From Desulfothermus okinawensis JCM 13304 (lineage in GTDB: Bacteria > Desulfobacterota > Desulfovibrionia > Desulfovibrionales > Desulfothermaceae): 64,000 nucleotides of DNA. Location: contig BBBM01000002.1 of assembly GCA_001311565.1 (NCBI GenBank), positions 62,001-126,000 of the forward strand. The letters are read 5' to 3'. The notes under the pieces were generated by a model. That model searched no databases. It had not been told where the DNA came from and saw only the letters and a program-made list of their open reading frames with translations. Positions 41,546-54,030 of this stretch are shown piece after piece (the first letter of the stretch is position 1; each line of letters opens with the position of its first letter). The position numbers and the translations under genes were made by a program.

Positions 41546-42910
41546 ATGGAACCAAGAGAGTTTAAAATTTTGGTAGTAGAAGATGAGGACATAGCAAGAA
41601 AAAAATTTGCATAGGATACTTTCAAAACAAGGATATCTTGTAGAGAGTGTAGTCAGTGGGCATAAGGCAATTGAGCTATTGGACAAAAGAGAATTTGATC
41701 TAGTTGTAACAGATCTTAAAATGGAAGGCATAGATGGCATGGATGTGTTAAAATATGTAAAATCAAAGAGTCCCCATACAGAAGTGATAATGATTACAGG
41801 TTACGCCACTGTGGACTCTGCTGTGGAAGCAATGAAGCAAGGTGCCTTTCACTACATAGCAAAACCCTATAAACTTGATGAGGTAAGGGGAATAGTGAAA
41901 CAGGCCCTCATAAAAAGGGGACTACAGCTTGAGAACCTTGAACTCAAAAAAAAAGCTGGCACAAAAGAAATCATCTGTAGAGCTCATAGGAAAATCAAAG
42001 TCCTTTGGGCAGGTAATAAGTCTTGCAAAGCAGGTGGCCCCCACAGATGCAAATGTATTGATTTTAGGGGAATCTGGAACTGGAAAAGAGGTTTTGGCAA
42101 AATATATACATGCAATGAGTAAAAGGGCCAACAAAAAAATTTGTGGCATTTAACTGCGGGGCATTAACTGAAGAATTAATTGCAAATGAGCTTTTTGGGC
42201 ATGAAAAAGGGGCATTTACCGGGGCAGATGCCTTAAAAAAAGGGACTTATTGAGGTTGCCCATGGGGGTACCCTTTTTTTGGACGAAATTGGGGATATGC
42301 CCATGATGATGCAGGTAAAGTTGCTCAGGGCTATCCAGGAAAAGGAAATTTTAAGGGTAGGGGGACAGATCCAGTTAAAGTAGATGTGAGATTTATTGCA
42401 GCAACCCATAGGGATCTCCATATGGAGGTTGAAAGGGGAAATTTTAGACAGGACCTCTATTACAGATTAAATGTGGTCTCCATAAAACTCCCTCCCCTTG
42501 TCCAGAGGAAGGAAGACATACCATTGCTGGTGAACTATTTTATCAAGAAAAAGTCAAGAGAGATGGAAAAAGAGGTAAAATCTATCTCTAAGGAGGCCAT
42601 GGATGTATTGCTCGGCTATTCATGGCCTGGAAATGTGAGGGAACTTGAAAACATAATTGAGAGGGCAGTTGCCCTGGTAACTGGTCCTGAGATTACTTTA
42701 GATCAACTTCCTGAATATCTTCAGATGTACGAAGTACGCACCTTTAGAAGGGATCCATCAAATATACCAACACTGGAAGAGGTTGAGAAGGACTATATAT
42801 TCTGGGTATTGGAGCAATGTGGAGGAAACAGATCAAAGGCAGCAAAGATAATTGGCATTGATCGTGTTTCCCTCTGGAGAAAATTAAAAAAAATGGGCAT
42901 AGCATCTTAA
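41546..42910 (+). CDS. NtrC-family sigma-54-dependent response regulator
   Basis: About 450 residues: receiver ([35 protein letters not shown]), AAA+ domain ([15 protein letters not shown], canonical [28 protein letters not shown]) and Fis-type HTH ([20 protein letters not shown]). Breaks at the A runs near 41606, 41948, 42132 and 42234, and near 42364. It is tail-to-tail with the acetyltransferase gene with no spacer. Likely targets include the -24/-12 promoter at 35822. Confidence 0.92.
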
Positions 42911-45612
42911 TTATTCCGCTGGTAACCTCTCAATATCCAGTGTCAAGATTATAGTCTCTGGGTCATTTGGATCTGACTTGATTTTAAATCCAAGTTTTTT
43001 TGGCAAGTGCTGCATGGCCTTATTGTCTCTTAAGGTATAGGCCATGAGAATCTTTGTTCCCCTCATCTTGCAGTATCTGATCATTTTATCCAAGAGGATA
43101 GTGCCAAGTCCCTTTAATTTTAAATCAGTTCTAACCACTATGGCAAACTCAGCAGTGGTATTGTCAGGATCAAAATATGCACGAACCTCACCTATGGTCT
43201 CCCCTTTGTCTTCACCTTCTGTTAAATTAATGGCAATAAAGGCCATTTCCCTGTCATAGTCTATTTGGGTTAAGTGGGCCAGTTGTGAATGGGTAAACTC
43301 GTGCACAAATGCGAAAAATCTCATCCTTATATCATATTCTGAGAGTTTATCCATAAATCTTTTGTGTTTTTCTTCATCTTCAGGTCTAATTGGCCTTATG
43401 TGGACATTAAGGCCTGAGGGGAGTGATATAAATTCCTCTAAATACTCTGGATATGGTCTGATGACAAGTCTTGCTGCACCTGTTATGTTTGTTTCAGAGA
43501 TCCTTGCACTTGCATCCAGTGCATAGACCCCAGTGGAATCTGCAATTAGGGGGTTTATGGAGATCTCTTTTAATTGTGGTATATCGATTGTTAGCTGGGA
43601 CAGTTGAACAAGTGTAAGCCTAATTGCATCTAAATCCACATTGCCCTGGTTGGCGGCCTGTTTTATCATTGTATATATCTTGGTGTGTGTAAGAACTTCC
43701 TTTGCAAGGGTCATGTTAAGGGGAGGGAATCCTGCAGCCAGGTCCCTGTTGACATTAATATTATATCCACCCTGTCCAAATATGATAACTGGCCCAAAAA
43801 CTTCATGATCATATACCCCGGCAAATAGCTCAAATGTATCAGGTTTTCTAAACATCTTTTGCACAATAAATCCATCTATCTTGGCCTCTGGACAGCATTT
43901 TATTGTGCGTGTGAGTATTGCTTCTGATGCCTTTTTTTAAGTCATCTTCCTTTTCAATGTCCCAGGCCACTGCGCCTATTTCTTGTGGATTTTGGATGTC
44001 TGGAGATGAGATTTTTACACACAGGGGATAGCCTATTTCCCTTGCAATCAAGCAAACATCTTCTAAACACTCAACTAGCCTTGTTTCAGGCATTTTTATT
44101 GAATACAGGGACAGAACTTCCTTTAACTCGGGCAGAGTTAAGGTCTCTCTTTTTTTTCCTTTAAGGCGTTTTTAACGATTATTTTTGCTGGTTCTGGATT
44201 TGGCGTGAACTCCTTAGGCACAGAATCAGGTGTTTCCATGAGTAGATCCTGATTGCGTTTAAATTTTACCAGATCCATGAAGATCCTAACTGCTTCATCT
44301 GGTGTCTCATAGGTTGGAATACCTGATATTGCAAAGATTCTTCTTGCTTCTTTAGGGGCATTTTCCCCCAGCCAAACGGTGAATATATTTTTTTCTACTC
44401 TGCCCTATGGTGTTGACTATAGCACCTGCAATATCTCTGGAGGATGCAAATGCAGAAGGTACATGGATTACCATTACTGCATCTACATTTTTGTCCTTTA
44501 AAATTATTTCAAGTGTTTTTGAATATATTTCACTTGGGGCATGATCAATAATTCTTATGGGATTTTCTCCAAAAAAAGGTATCTCCAATCTCCTGTTTTA
44601 GTTGTTCCACTGTTTGTTTTTCCAGTTTGGAGAGATTTCCCCCCTGACTTATGAGCAGGTTTTTGGCCATCATGGCAGGTCCGCTCCATTACTTAAAATG
44701 GCCAATTTATCTCCTCTAAGTGGCTTGGATCTGGCAAGGGTTTCCACTGCATTAAAGAGTTCTGCTATTTCAGATACCCTTAACATCCCAGACCTTCTAA
44801 AAAGTGCATTATAGATGAGTTCAATATCAACTTCCATTCCATTATAGAGTATTATATTTGAGTCATCCTCGTTCATAGGACCACCTTTTATAACCATCAA
44901 AGGTTTGTTCCTAGATGCTGATCTGGCTGCAGATATGAATTTTCTGGGGTTTTTTTATCTCTTCAATGTAGAGTAAAATGGATGCAGTATAAGGATCTCC
45001 TGCAAGATAATCTATTATTTCATCAAAATTTATATCAAGGGAATCCCCTAATGAAAGAAATGTTGAAAAGCCTATATTTTTTTGAATGAGCCCAATCTAA
45101 TACAGCCATACCAAGTGAATCAGACTGTGAAATAAAGGCTATTTGTCCTGGAGGTACTGTAGTTACACCAAAACTTGCATTTAATCCAATCCGAGGAATC
45201 ATCATCCCCAAACAATTTGGCCCAATATCCTCATGGAATATTTCTTTGCTATCTCTAGGCATAATTTATCTAAGGGTCTTCCTTTTTCGTGATATTTGTA
45301 TAGATCTGTACTCATAATTAAAGCAGTTTTGCCTCCAATTTCCCCTAGCTGCCTTAAATAAGCAGGTATGGTGTTTGGTGGAGTACAAATTATTGCTAGA
45401 TCTAGAGTAATGGGAAGAGTGGTGAGGTTGGAATACGCTAAAACCCCAGCAATAGCTTTGTATTTAGGGTTAACAGGAAGTATTGGACCTGCAAATCCAC
45501 CGTTCAGTAAATTCTTCATTACCACGCTACCAATACTCTTAGGCCTGTTTGATGCCCCTATTACTGCAACAGCCTTGGGTCTAAATAGATAATCCAGGTC
45601 TTTTAGGCTCAT
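42911..45612 (-). CDS. Pat-like protein acetyltransferase: NDP-forming acyl-CoA synthetase domain plus GNAT
   Basis: About 900 residues. N-terminal CoA-binding Rossmann domain (FRPKAVAVIGASNRPKSIGS), succinyl-CoA ligase-like region (GQIAFISQSDSLGMAVLDW, DKLAILSNGADLP), an ATP-grasp domain (GFIVQKMFRKPDTFELFAGV, VFGPVIIFGQGG), and a C-terminal GNAT domain from about residue 730 (VHIRPIRPEDEEKHKRFMDK, VRTDLKLKGLGTILLDKMIR). This is the layout of PatZ/YfiQ lysine acetyltransferases. Start ATG 45612 behind AAAGGGG. The gene is divergent from acs, the classical Pat target. Breaks near 45065-45072, 44948-44955, 44570, 44390, 44148 and 43931. Confidence 0.9.
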
Positions 45613-45777
45613 TTTTATATCCCCTTTTTAATAAAGAATCCCTAGATAAATCCTAGAACATTCCTTTAGTTTTATTTTGAGGTAATTATAATATTAAAAA
45701 AAATCCGTTAATAGAGATTCTTACTTTAAAAGAAAAAAAAATCAACTGAAGTTTTAAAAAAAAACAAAAAAAAGGGA

Positions 45778-45809
45778 TTGACAAAAAAAAACGTATTGTT
45801 GCATAAAAT
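45778..45809 (+). promoter_or_regulatory. Candidate sigma-70 promoter of acs
   Basis: TTGACA at 45778-45783, then either CATAAA after 18 bases or TAAAAT (45804-45809) after 20; a long A run lies in the spacer and its length may be overstated by one. It sits about 60 bases before the acs start. Confidence 0.5.
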
Positions 45810-45865
45810 AACCATACTAGAATGAGTAAACCTTGTTTATTAACTTTTAAAACAGGAGGGGAGAG

Positions 45866-47884
45866 ATGGGAGAACAAGAAGTAAAGCATTATGAGGCAAG
45901 ATGGCAAGAAGAAGAATATTACTATCCTTCACCTGACTTTATTGGTCAAGCAAATTGTACAGACAGCTCAGTTTATGATCGCTTTAGTTTAGACAATTTT
46001 CCTGAGTGTTTTAGGGAAATGGCAGAGTTGCTGGACTGGGATAAATATTGGCATACAACTCTGGATACCTCTGATGCGCCTTGCTGGAAGTGGTTTGTTG
46101 GAGGTAGAATAAATGCTTGTTACAATTGTGTTGACAGACACCTTGCCAAATACAGAAACAAGGTGGCAATCTATTTTGTTGGTGAACCAGAAGAAGAACG
46201 CATCCTGAAGATCACGTATCAAGAATTGTGGAGAAGGGTAAATGAGGTTGCTGCATTACTTAGGGATTTTTGTGGCTTAAAGGCAGGGGACAGAGTCACA
46301 CTACACCTTCCAATGACACCTGAGCTTCCCATTACCATGCTCGCATGTGCCAGGCTTGGGGTGATACACTCCCAGGTGTTTGCTGGGTTTAGTGGCAAGG
46401 CCTGTGGTGAGAGGATAGTTGATTCTGAAAGTGAAGTTTTGATTACAATGGACTCTTATTACAGGCAGGTAATTTGCTTGACCATAAACAAAAGGCAGAT
46501 GAGGCAGTAAAAACTGCTGAAGAACAGGGACAAAAGGTAAAGAAGGTTCTAATTTGGCAAAGATATCCAGGCAAGTATTCTGCTAAAACTCCCTTGGTGG
46601 AGGGAAGAGACTACATAATGAACGATGTGCTAAAAGACTACTACCACAAGGAAGTTGAACCAGTTTCCATGCCAGCAGATGGCATCCTATTTTTGATGTA
46701 CACAAGTGGTTCCACAGGAAAGCCAAAAGGGGCTCAGCATTCAATTGGAGGATATCTTGCCTATGTTACCTGGATGTCAAAGGTAATCCAAGACATTCAC
46801 CCAGAAGATGTTTACTGGTGTATGGCAGATATTGGATGGATTACTGGACACTCCTTTATTGTCTATGGTCCACTGGCCCTTGCTGCATCAACAGTAATAT
46901 TTGAAGGAACACCTACTTATCCAGATGCAGGTAGGCCCTGGAGGGTCTCAGAAGAACTTGGAATCAATATATTCCATACATCTCCAACAGCCATCAGCAC
47001 TTAGGAAGGCTGGAGGAGACCTGCCACTTAAGTATAATCATTCTTTTAAACATATGACCACAGTGGGTGAACCCATTGAGCCAGAGGTATGGAGATGGTA
47101 CTACAATGTGGTTGGTAAACAAAAGGCAGTGATTGTGGACACATGGTGGCAGACAGAAACTGGAGGGTTCTTGTGCTCCACTGTACCAGCACTAAAACCA
47201 ATGAAACCAGGAAGTGCAGGACCAGGGGTACCAGGCATTCATCCAGTGATTTTAGATGACGAGGGAAATGAGATACCCCCAGGATCTGGAAGGGCAGGAA
47301 ATATCTGTATTAAAAATCCATGGCCAGGTCTCATGCAGACCATCTGGAAGAACAGGCAGAGGTTTGTGGATACCTATTATGCAAAGTACTGCAAAAATCC
47401 AGAATCCAAGGATTGGAGAGATTGGCCATATATGGCTGGTGATGCTGCAGTGATTGCTGCTGATGGATATGTGCGGATATTAGGTAGGGTGGATGATGTT
47501 ATTAATGTTGCAGGTCACAGGCTTGGAACCAAGGAGATTGAGTCTGCTGCACTCACAGTTGAAGAAGTGGCAGAGGCAGCTGTGGTGGCAGTATACGACG
47601 AGATTAAGGGAACAGTTCCACATCTGTATGTATCGCTAAAACCTGGATTTGATCCGTCTGATGAAATAGCCAAGAAAATTACAGATGCTGTATCTGATAT
47701 TGTTGGTAAGATAGCAAAACCATCTGCTGTATTCATTGTTCCTGATATGCCAAAGACAAGGTCTGGAAAGATTATGCGCAGGATTTTGGCTGCAATATCC
47801 AATAAGAAAGAAGATCTTGGTGATATTACCACCCTTTCTAATCCTCAAGTAGTTGAGGAAATCAGGAAGATGGTTCAGGGATAG
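45866..47884 (+). CDS. acs: Acetyl-CoA synthetase, AMP-forming
   Basis: Activates acetate to acetyl-CoA with ATP. About 672 residues, start ATG 45866 after AGGAGGGG. Motifs: MYTSGSTGKPKGAQHSIGG (AMP-binding P-loop), MADIGWITGHSFIVYGP, DTWWQTETGG, GRVDDVINVAGHRLGTKEIE, and PKTRSGKIMRRIL with the Lys that Pat enzymes acetylate. Two breaks only, near 46470 (a GG that should be GGG) and near 46998. The flanking Pat-like gene and SatP-like permease form an acetate uptake, activation and control module. Confidence 0.96.
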
Positions 47885-47912
47885 ATAATTACAAATAAAA
47901 TAAAGGAATAAA

Positions 47913-47940
47913 GGAAAGGCGGCATATTAGCTGCCTTTCC
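47913..47940 (+). terminator. Stem-loop after acs
   Basis: GGAAAGGCGGC / GCTGCCTTTCC with an ATATTA loop and one G-U pair, 28 bases after the acs stop. It lacks a clear U-tract, so it may act as a processing or stability element rather than a full terminator before satP. Confidence 0.55.
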
Positions 47941-48057
47941 ACAAGATGAAAAAGTAGAATAAGAAAAATGGGGAGAGATGAATTAGAGGGAAGAGGTTTG
48001 GCTTTGATTTAAGATAAGGCCAAGATGATTTAAATAAAAAATTTAAGGAGGGGGAAG

Positions 48058-48640
48058 ATGAGTGAAGTAAAATTAGGGAATCCAGCAGCAGTGGGTTTAG
48101 GTGGATTTGCAATGACCACCTTTATATTGCAATGTCACAATCTTGGATGGGTTGGAATAACGCCTGTTCTATGGTTAGGGCTATTTTATGGTGGTGCAGC
48201 TCAAATGATTGCTGGGTATTTTGAGTTTAAAATGGGAAATAATTTTGGGTTTAGTGCCTTTGTTTCATATGGCGCATTTTGGATAGCGTTATGCTTTTTT
48301 TGTAATCATGGGTACAAATCCAGAATTGGTTAAGGCCTATCCTGTCCTTAAATTGACTGGGAAAGGACTGGGGTATTTTCTTGTGGTATGGACTATTTAC
48401 ACAGCAATTTTGTTTATAGCATCTATGAAACACCATACAGTTCTAGCACTGTTATTTTTGACATTACTCATTGGATTTATTGGATTGGATTTAAAAGAAC
48501 TTGCTGGCAGCAAGGCCATGGGAACATTTGCCGCCTGGGACTTACTTTTGTGTGCATCTTTGGCATGGTACCTAATGGCACATATAATTTTTGCAGATGT
48601 TGGTATTAATTTACCTGTTGGAAAACCCTGGATCAAATAA
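48058..48640 (+). CDS. satP: Acetate/succinate permease (GPR1/FUN34/YaaH, SatP)
   Basis: About 194 residues with six membrane helices. The signature [15 protein letters not shown] is present at the N-terminus, followed by [20 protein letters not shown] and [16 protein letters not shown]. The start ATG 48058 has GGAGGGGG upstream. One break at the T run 48295-48301. It takes up acetate (or succinate) by proton symport in characterised relatives; next to acs it most likely serves acetate assimilation. Confidence 0.93.
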
Positions 48641-48672
48641 ACATAACATAAAAAAATAATATTTAAAACTAC

Positions 48673-48725
48673 GGCGCTAATCTCATATTAAAGGGAGGGG
48701 AGAAGTAGAGATTGAGATTAGCGCC
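48673..48725. terminator. Long inverted repeat between convergent satP and galT
   Basis: Perfect 13-base arms GGCGCTAATCTCA (48673-48685) and TGAGATTAGCGCC (48713-48725) around a purine-rich 27-base loop. It is placed between converging genes and probably insulates them. No U-tract follows on either strand. Confidence 0.65.
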
Positions 48726-48733
48726 ATTTCTAT

Positions 48734-49787
48734 TCAAAAGACCTCTCTAATCTCTTTTGCTAAATCTTCAGGTGTAATCTCAGACAGTTCGTTTTTAAGT
48801 ATCTTCTGTAAGAAATAGTCGTCGGTCCTGTGATGCTTCACTACATTTTGTCTGTTAACTATCTTCATTACACACCTATAATAGGGTGCACTTTCATTTA
48901 ATGGTCCGCTTAATATGGAGAAATTATAGGTGGATATCTTTTTTTGAGTGAAAATATGAAAACACCTTCTCAAGTCCATTACTTAAATCTTTTATATCGT
49001 TATCAGTAAACTGGGAGAAATTTTCTTTTTTTGGGCCAGATTACCTGGATTTCATTTCTTCCCATTGGCGAATAGGCTGAAATCCAGATACTATTGCCTT
49101 TGTCTCCAATATACCTCTGCCCCAATTCTTTTTCAGTTTTAACCAGGTCAAGAAAATAGCATGAACTATTTTTTTTCAAAATATTCTCTGGACCTGTCCA
49201 AAAGCAATTGATGGTAGGTGGAGGGGACAAAGAAGTTCATAATTTGAAAATGGGGATGGGTCGCACTTGCCCTGATGGAAACATGAAATTGGCATTTATT
49301 GTTGGGTATTTATATTTTTTTATCAAGTTCAAATGACTTTTTTTAGAAATTTAAAGGCCAATTTTAGGCCATTAAATATCATAGTGGAATCTATTTCCCC
49401 TAATTTTTTTGAAATGTTCACTGGTGAGCCTAACAACTGCGTGAAATTTGGATAAGGGATATAAATTTGGGAACAACACAGCGTCTTTGTATTTAAGCCT
49501 TCCTTCCCCAAAAAAACTCTTCTGGATAATAAGGAGTCATTTTCTCGAGGTTTCCATCACACATAAAACAAAATTTTTTTTACTCTTTTCACCTATTTTA
49601 TTTAAATATTCATAGTCTGTGTCTGGATAGAGGAGTCCCCTTTTGTTGACCAGATATTCATTTATAATAGACCTATATCCAGTTAAGGGATCTTCTCTAA
49701 CCTCTAAATTTATTTTAATCTTTTCAAAATTTTTTTTAGGGCTGTGAAATTCTACAGTTTCATTGTATTTTTTTTAAATTTTATCAT
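48734..49787 (-). CDS. galT: Galactose-1-phosphate uridylyltransferase-like protein (GalT/HIT superfamily)
   Basis: About 345 residues, start ATG 49787 after AAAGGAG. N-terminal VREDPLTGYRSI matches the GalT opening (usually RxDPLTG), then LFPNLYPLSKFHAVVRLTSE, and the active-site HPHFQ (near 49255) preceded by VSIRASAT. NEIQVIWPKKENFSQF continues in the C-terminal half. At least six breaks make it the most fragmented gene here. It could transfer UMP to galactose-1-P or another sugar phosphate; no Leloir neighbours are present, so the physiological sugar is uncertain. Confidence 0.78.
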
Positions 49788-49912
49788 GCAAGGCTCCTTT
49801 ATTTCTACCTTGAAGTTTTTAAATTTAATGCCTACCTTGGCCACAAAAGTTATATTTGAATTTACTTAAAACATTGGGTAATAGCAAGTTAGTTCTTTTT
49901 TTAGGGGGCATT

Positions 49913-50697
49913 ATGGAAGAAAAAAAAGATTTTGTTAATTGACGTTGGAAATACAAGTACCAAGATAGGGCTTGCCATTGGCAATGAAATTGTTTCCACT
50001 TATGTGCTGCCCACCACTTTAAAAGAGACTTCTGATACCTTTGGATTTAAGATATTTGCACTGACCAGACACCTTAAGGTCCAGATATCTGAAATAGACC
50101 TGTGGATGGTGTCCTCAGTGGTTCCCCCATTAAATGGGATAATCAGGGAAGCTGGAAATAAGTATTCCCTGTGTGATGTTGTCTTTGTTCCAGAAGACCT
50201 CTCACTTCCACTTATAAACAGGTATGCAAACCCATACGAAGTTGGATCAGACAGACTTGTAACTGCCTTTGCTGCAAGGGAGCTATTTTCAACACCAGGA
50301 CTAATTGTAATAGATTTTGGGACTGCTACCACCCTAGAATGTGTGCAAGATAATATCTATTTAGGTGGGCTCATATGTCCTGGAATTTTGTCTTCACTAC
50401 AGGCCCTTAGCCAAAAGACCGCAAAACTCCCCAAGATTAGCCTGGATGTGGAAGATGGCAAAATGTTAATTGGTAATTCCACAGTAACAAGTATGACCCA
50501 TGGATTTATATTTGGTTTTGCTGCAATGGTAGATGGTCTTTGCATGGAACTCAGAAATTTTTTTATCAGGGGAGATAACTATTGTTGCAACTGGCGGATT
50601 TGCTCCTAAAATTAAAGATGTCTGTAAATCCATTAATGAGATAAGACCAGATTTACTCTTAAAAGGGCTTCTTTTGGCTTCTAAGAAAATTGTATAA
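49913..50697 (+). CDS. coaX: Type III pantothenate kinase
   Basis: First step of coenzyme A synthesis. About 261 residues, start ATG 49913 after AGGGGGC. Motifs: LLIDVGNTSTKIGLAIG (phosphate loop), PYEVGSDRLVTAFAA, LIVIDFGTATTLECV and YLGGLICPGI, all characteristic of CoaX of the ASKHA fold. Breaks at the A run 49921-49928 and the T run near 50560-50566; the C-terminus reads IVATGGFAPKIKDV. Divergent from galT and convergent with eno. Confidence 0.95.
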
Positions 50698-50707
50698 AAT
50701 TTTTTTT

Positions 50708-50735
50708 GGCGTAATCCTCAAAGCAGGATTACGCC
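50708..50735. terminator. Perfect hairpin between convergent coaX and eno
   Basis: GGCGTAATCCT / AGGATTACGCC, an 11-bp stem with a six-base loop, 10 bases after the coaX stop and 11 bases before the eno stop. A T run lies on the coaX side, upstream of the stem for plus-strand transcription, so any termination would not be of the ordinary stem-plus-U type. Confidence 0.65.
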
Positions 50736-50746
50736 CATTTCAACTT

Positions 50747-52070
<1,324 letters not shown>

Positions 52071-52206
52071 CTATTTTTTTTAAACTAAAACGCTTTGTTT
52101 TTCCAGTTTTTTTTGTGTAATTTTTTTTAGGGCAATGGGTTTGACACCTAAATGGAAACCCTATACAAATTGCCCTTGAACTTAGGTGTAATTAAAGGGG
52201 CATTTT

Positions 52207-52816
52207 ATGTTTCAAAGGGAACTTGAGATAATAAATTTTCACGCAACCGAGGGAGCAAGGCTAAGGACATCTTTTTTTTGAAGAAAATGCCAGGCTGATA
52301 ATAGATATAGCTGGTACAATAGCCGCAAGTCTAGTTAAAGGCGGAAAGGTGTTAATTTGTGGAAATGGGGGGAGCGCTTCTGATGCTCAGCACATGGCAG
52401 CTGAATTTGTTGGCAGATTCAAGATTGAGCGGCCACCACTTCCTGCCATTGCATTGACAACTGATAGCTCTATCCTTACTTGTATTAGTAATGATTATAG
52501 CTTTAGAGATGTATTCAGTAGACAGGTAAAAGGCCTTGGAGTAGAGGGAGATGTCCTTGTAGTCATTAGTACATCTGGTAGGAGCAAAAATATATTAAAT
52601 GCCATAGATGCAGCAAAGGAAAAGAATATTCAAACTATAGGACTAACTGGAGCAAAAGGAATCAGGTTTGTAGATAGGTGTGACTATGCATTGGTAGTAC
52701 CAAGTGATTATACTCCTATAATTCAAGAAATCCATATAAGTGCAATACACTTAATATGCGAGTTAGTAGATGTATTTTTGTTTGAAGAAGTGCATAAAAT
52801 AGATATCTATTCATAA
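52207..52816 (+). CDS. gmhA: Sedoheptulose-7-phosphate isomerase (GmhA)
   Basis: First enzyme of ADP-heptose synthesis for LPS inner core, which supports a Gram-negative envelope. About 203 residues, start ATG 52207 after AAAGGGG. SIS-domain motifs: VLICGNGGSASDAQHMAAEF, VLVVISTSGRSKNILNA and SDYTPIIQEIHISAIHLICE. One break at the T run 52272-52279. It is followed by an FmdB-type gene 18 bases later. Other hld genes are not in view. Confidence 0.93.
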
Positions 52817-52834
52817 TTTAAAAGGAGGTACATC

Positions 52835-53070
52835 ATGCCAATTTATGAGTATGTTTGTTTAGATTGTAATAATAAATTTGAAGAACTTGTATTAAAAAAA
52901 TGATGCAAATGTAAAATGTCCAAAATGTAGCAGCGGAAATACAAAAAAAATTGATGTCTACATGTAGGGCAAAAGTTGCTGGTGGTGCTTCTTTAGATAA
53001 TCTTTCTTCCAGTACTAGTTCTTCTTGTTCTGGTTGTTCTGGTGGGAATTGTTCAACATGTGGTGGTTAA
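52835..53070 (+). CDS. FmdB-family zinc-ribbon protein
   Basis: About 78 residues, start ATG 52835 after GGAGG. It begins [19 protein letters not shown], the FmdB signature with CxxC, continues [12 protein letters not shown], and has a Ser/Cys/Gly-rich tail with [14 protein letters not shown]. The tail adds five Cys residues and is typical of a subset of the family. Breaks at the A runs 52895-52901 and 52943-52950. The name derives from a regulator of amide metabolism; most members have unknown function. Confidence 0.85.
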
Positions 53071-53089
53071 AAAGGATTGGAAGACAAAA

Positions 53090-54030
53090 ATGATTCATAG
53101 AATACGTATCGCAACAAGGGGAAGCAAATTAGCTCTTTGGCAGGCCCATTATATTGGTGGATTAATAGAAAAGAAGTATTCCAATATAAAAGTGGAGTAT
53201 AAGATTGTTAAGACTTCTGGAGATAAAATACTAGATGTTCCACTTGCCAAGATAGGTGGAAAAGGTCTCTTTGTAAAAGAAATAGAAGAAACATTACTTG
53301 GAGATGATGCTGATATAGCTGTACATTCAATGAAAGACGTACCATCTATCTTGCCAGAGGGGCTAGAGGTAGACATAATTCCAAGGAGGGAAGAGCCCTT
53401 TGACGCCTTTTTATCAGAAAAGTATAGGGACATTGGCTCCCTTCCCAAGGGGGCAATAATTGGAACCAGTAGTTTGAGGAGACAGGCACAGGTAAAAAAA
53501 ATACGTCCTGATTTAGAAGTTCGTATGCTCAGGGGAAATTTAGATACAAGGGTAAGGAAGTTAAAACAAGGGATGTATGATGCAATAATTATTGCAATAG
53601 CTGGTCTAAAACGACTTAATATATGGTGTAAGTATATGGAAGTGCTAACTCCGCCTGATTTTTACCCAGCTGTTGGTCAGGGAGCCCTGGGCATAGAATA
53701 CAAGAAGGATCGTAAGGATGTTTTAGACACAATATCCTTTTTAAATGACAGTGAGACCAAGATATGTGTGATGGCTGAAAGGGGTTTTTTAGATGAGCTT
53801 CAAGGTGGATGTCAGGTTCCAATTGGTGGTTATGCCAGATAGAAGATAATATGGTGTATCTAAGAGGATTTGTTTCTGATATAGACGGAAAAAGGTTTGT
53901 ATATGGTGAGAAAAAAAGGAAGCATCTCAGATCCAGTAAAGGTTGGGATTGATCTGGTAGGTATATTCTTAATAATGGAGGTCAGGAGATTTTACAGGAA
54001 ATTTATGATCAAGGGGTTATAGATATATGA
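53090..54030 (+). CDS. hemC: Hydroxymethylbilane synthase (porphobilinogen deaminase)
   Basis: Tetrapyrrole pathway enzyme condensing four porphobilinogens. About 312 residues; start ATG 53090. Motifs: [76 protein letters not shown], and [14 protein letters not shown] with the Cys that carries the dipyrromethane cofactor. Breaks near 53838, 53911-53917 and 53970 in the C-terminal domain. Its TGA (54028-54030) overlaps the next gene's ATG (54027). Confidence 0.95.

Noticed and set aside
47905-47935. GG-N10-GC element before satP that could be a sigma-54 promoter
   Set aside because: It coincides exactly with the acs stem-loop and lacks the TTGC part of the consensus, so the match is probably accidental.
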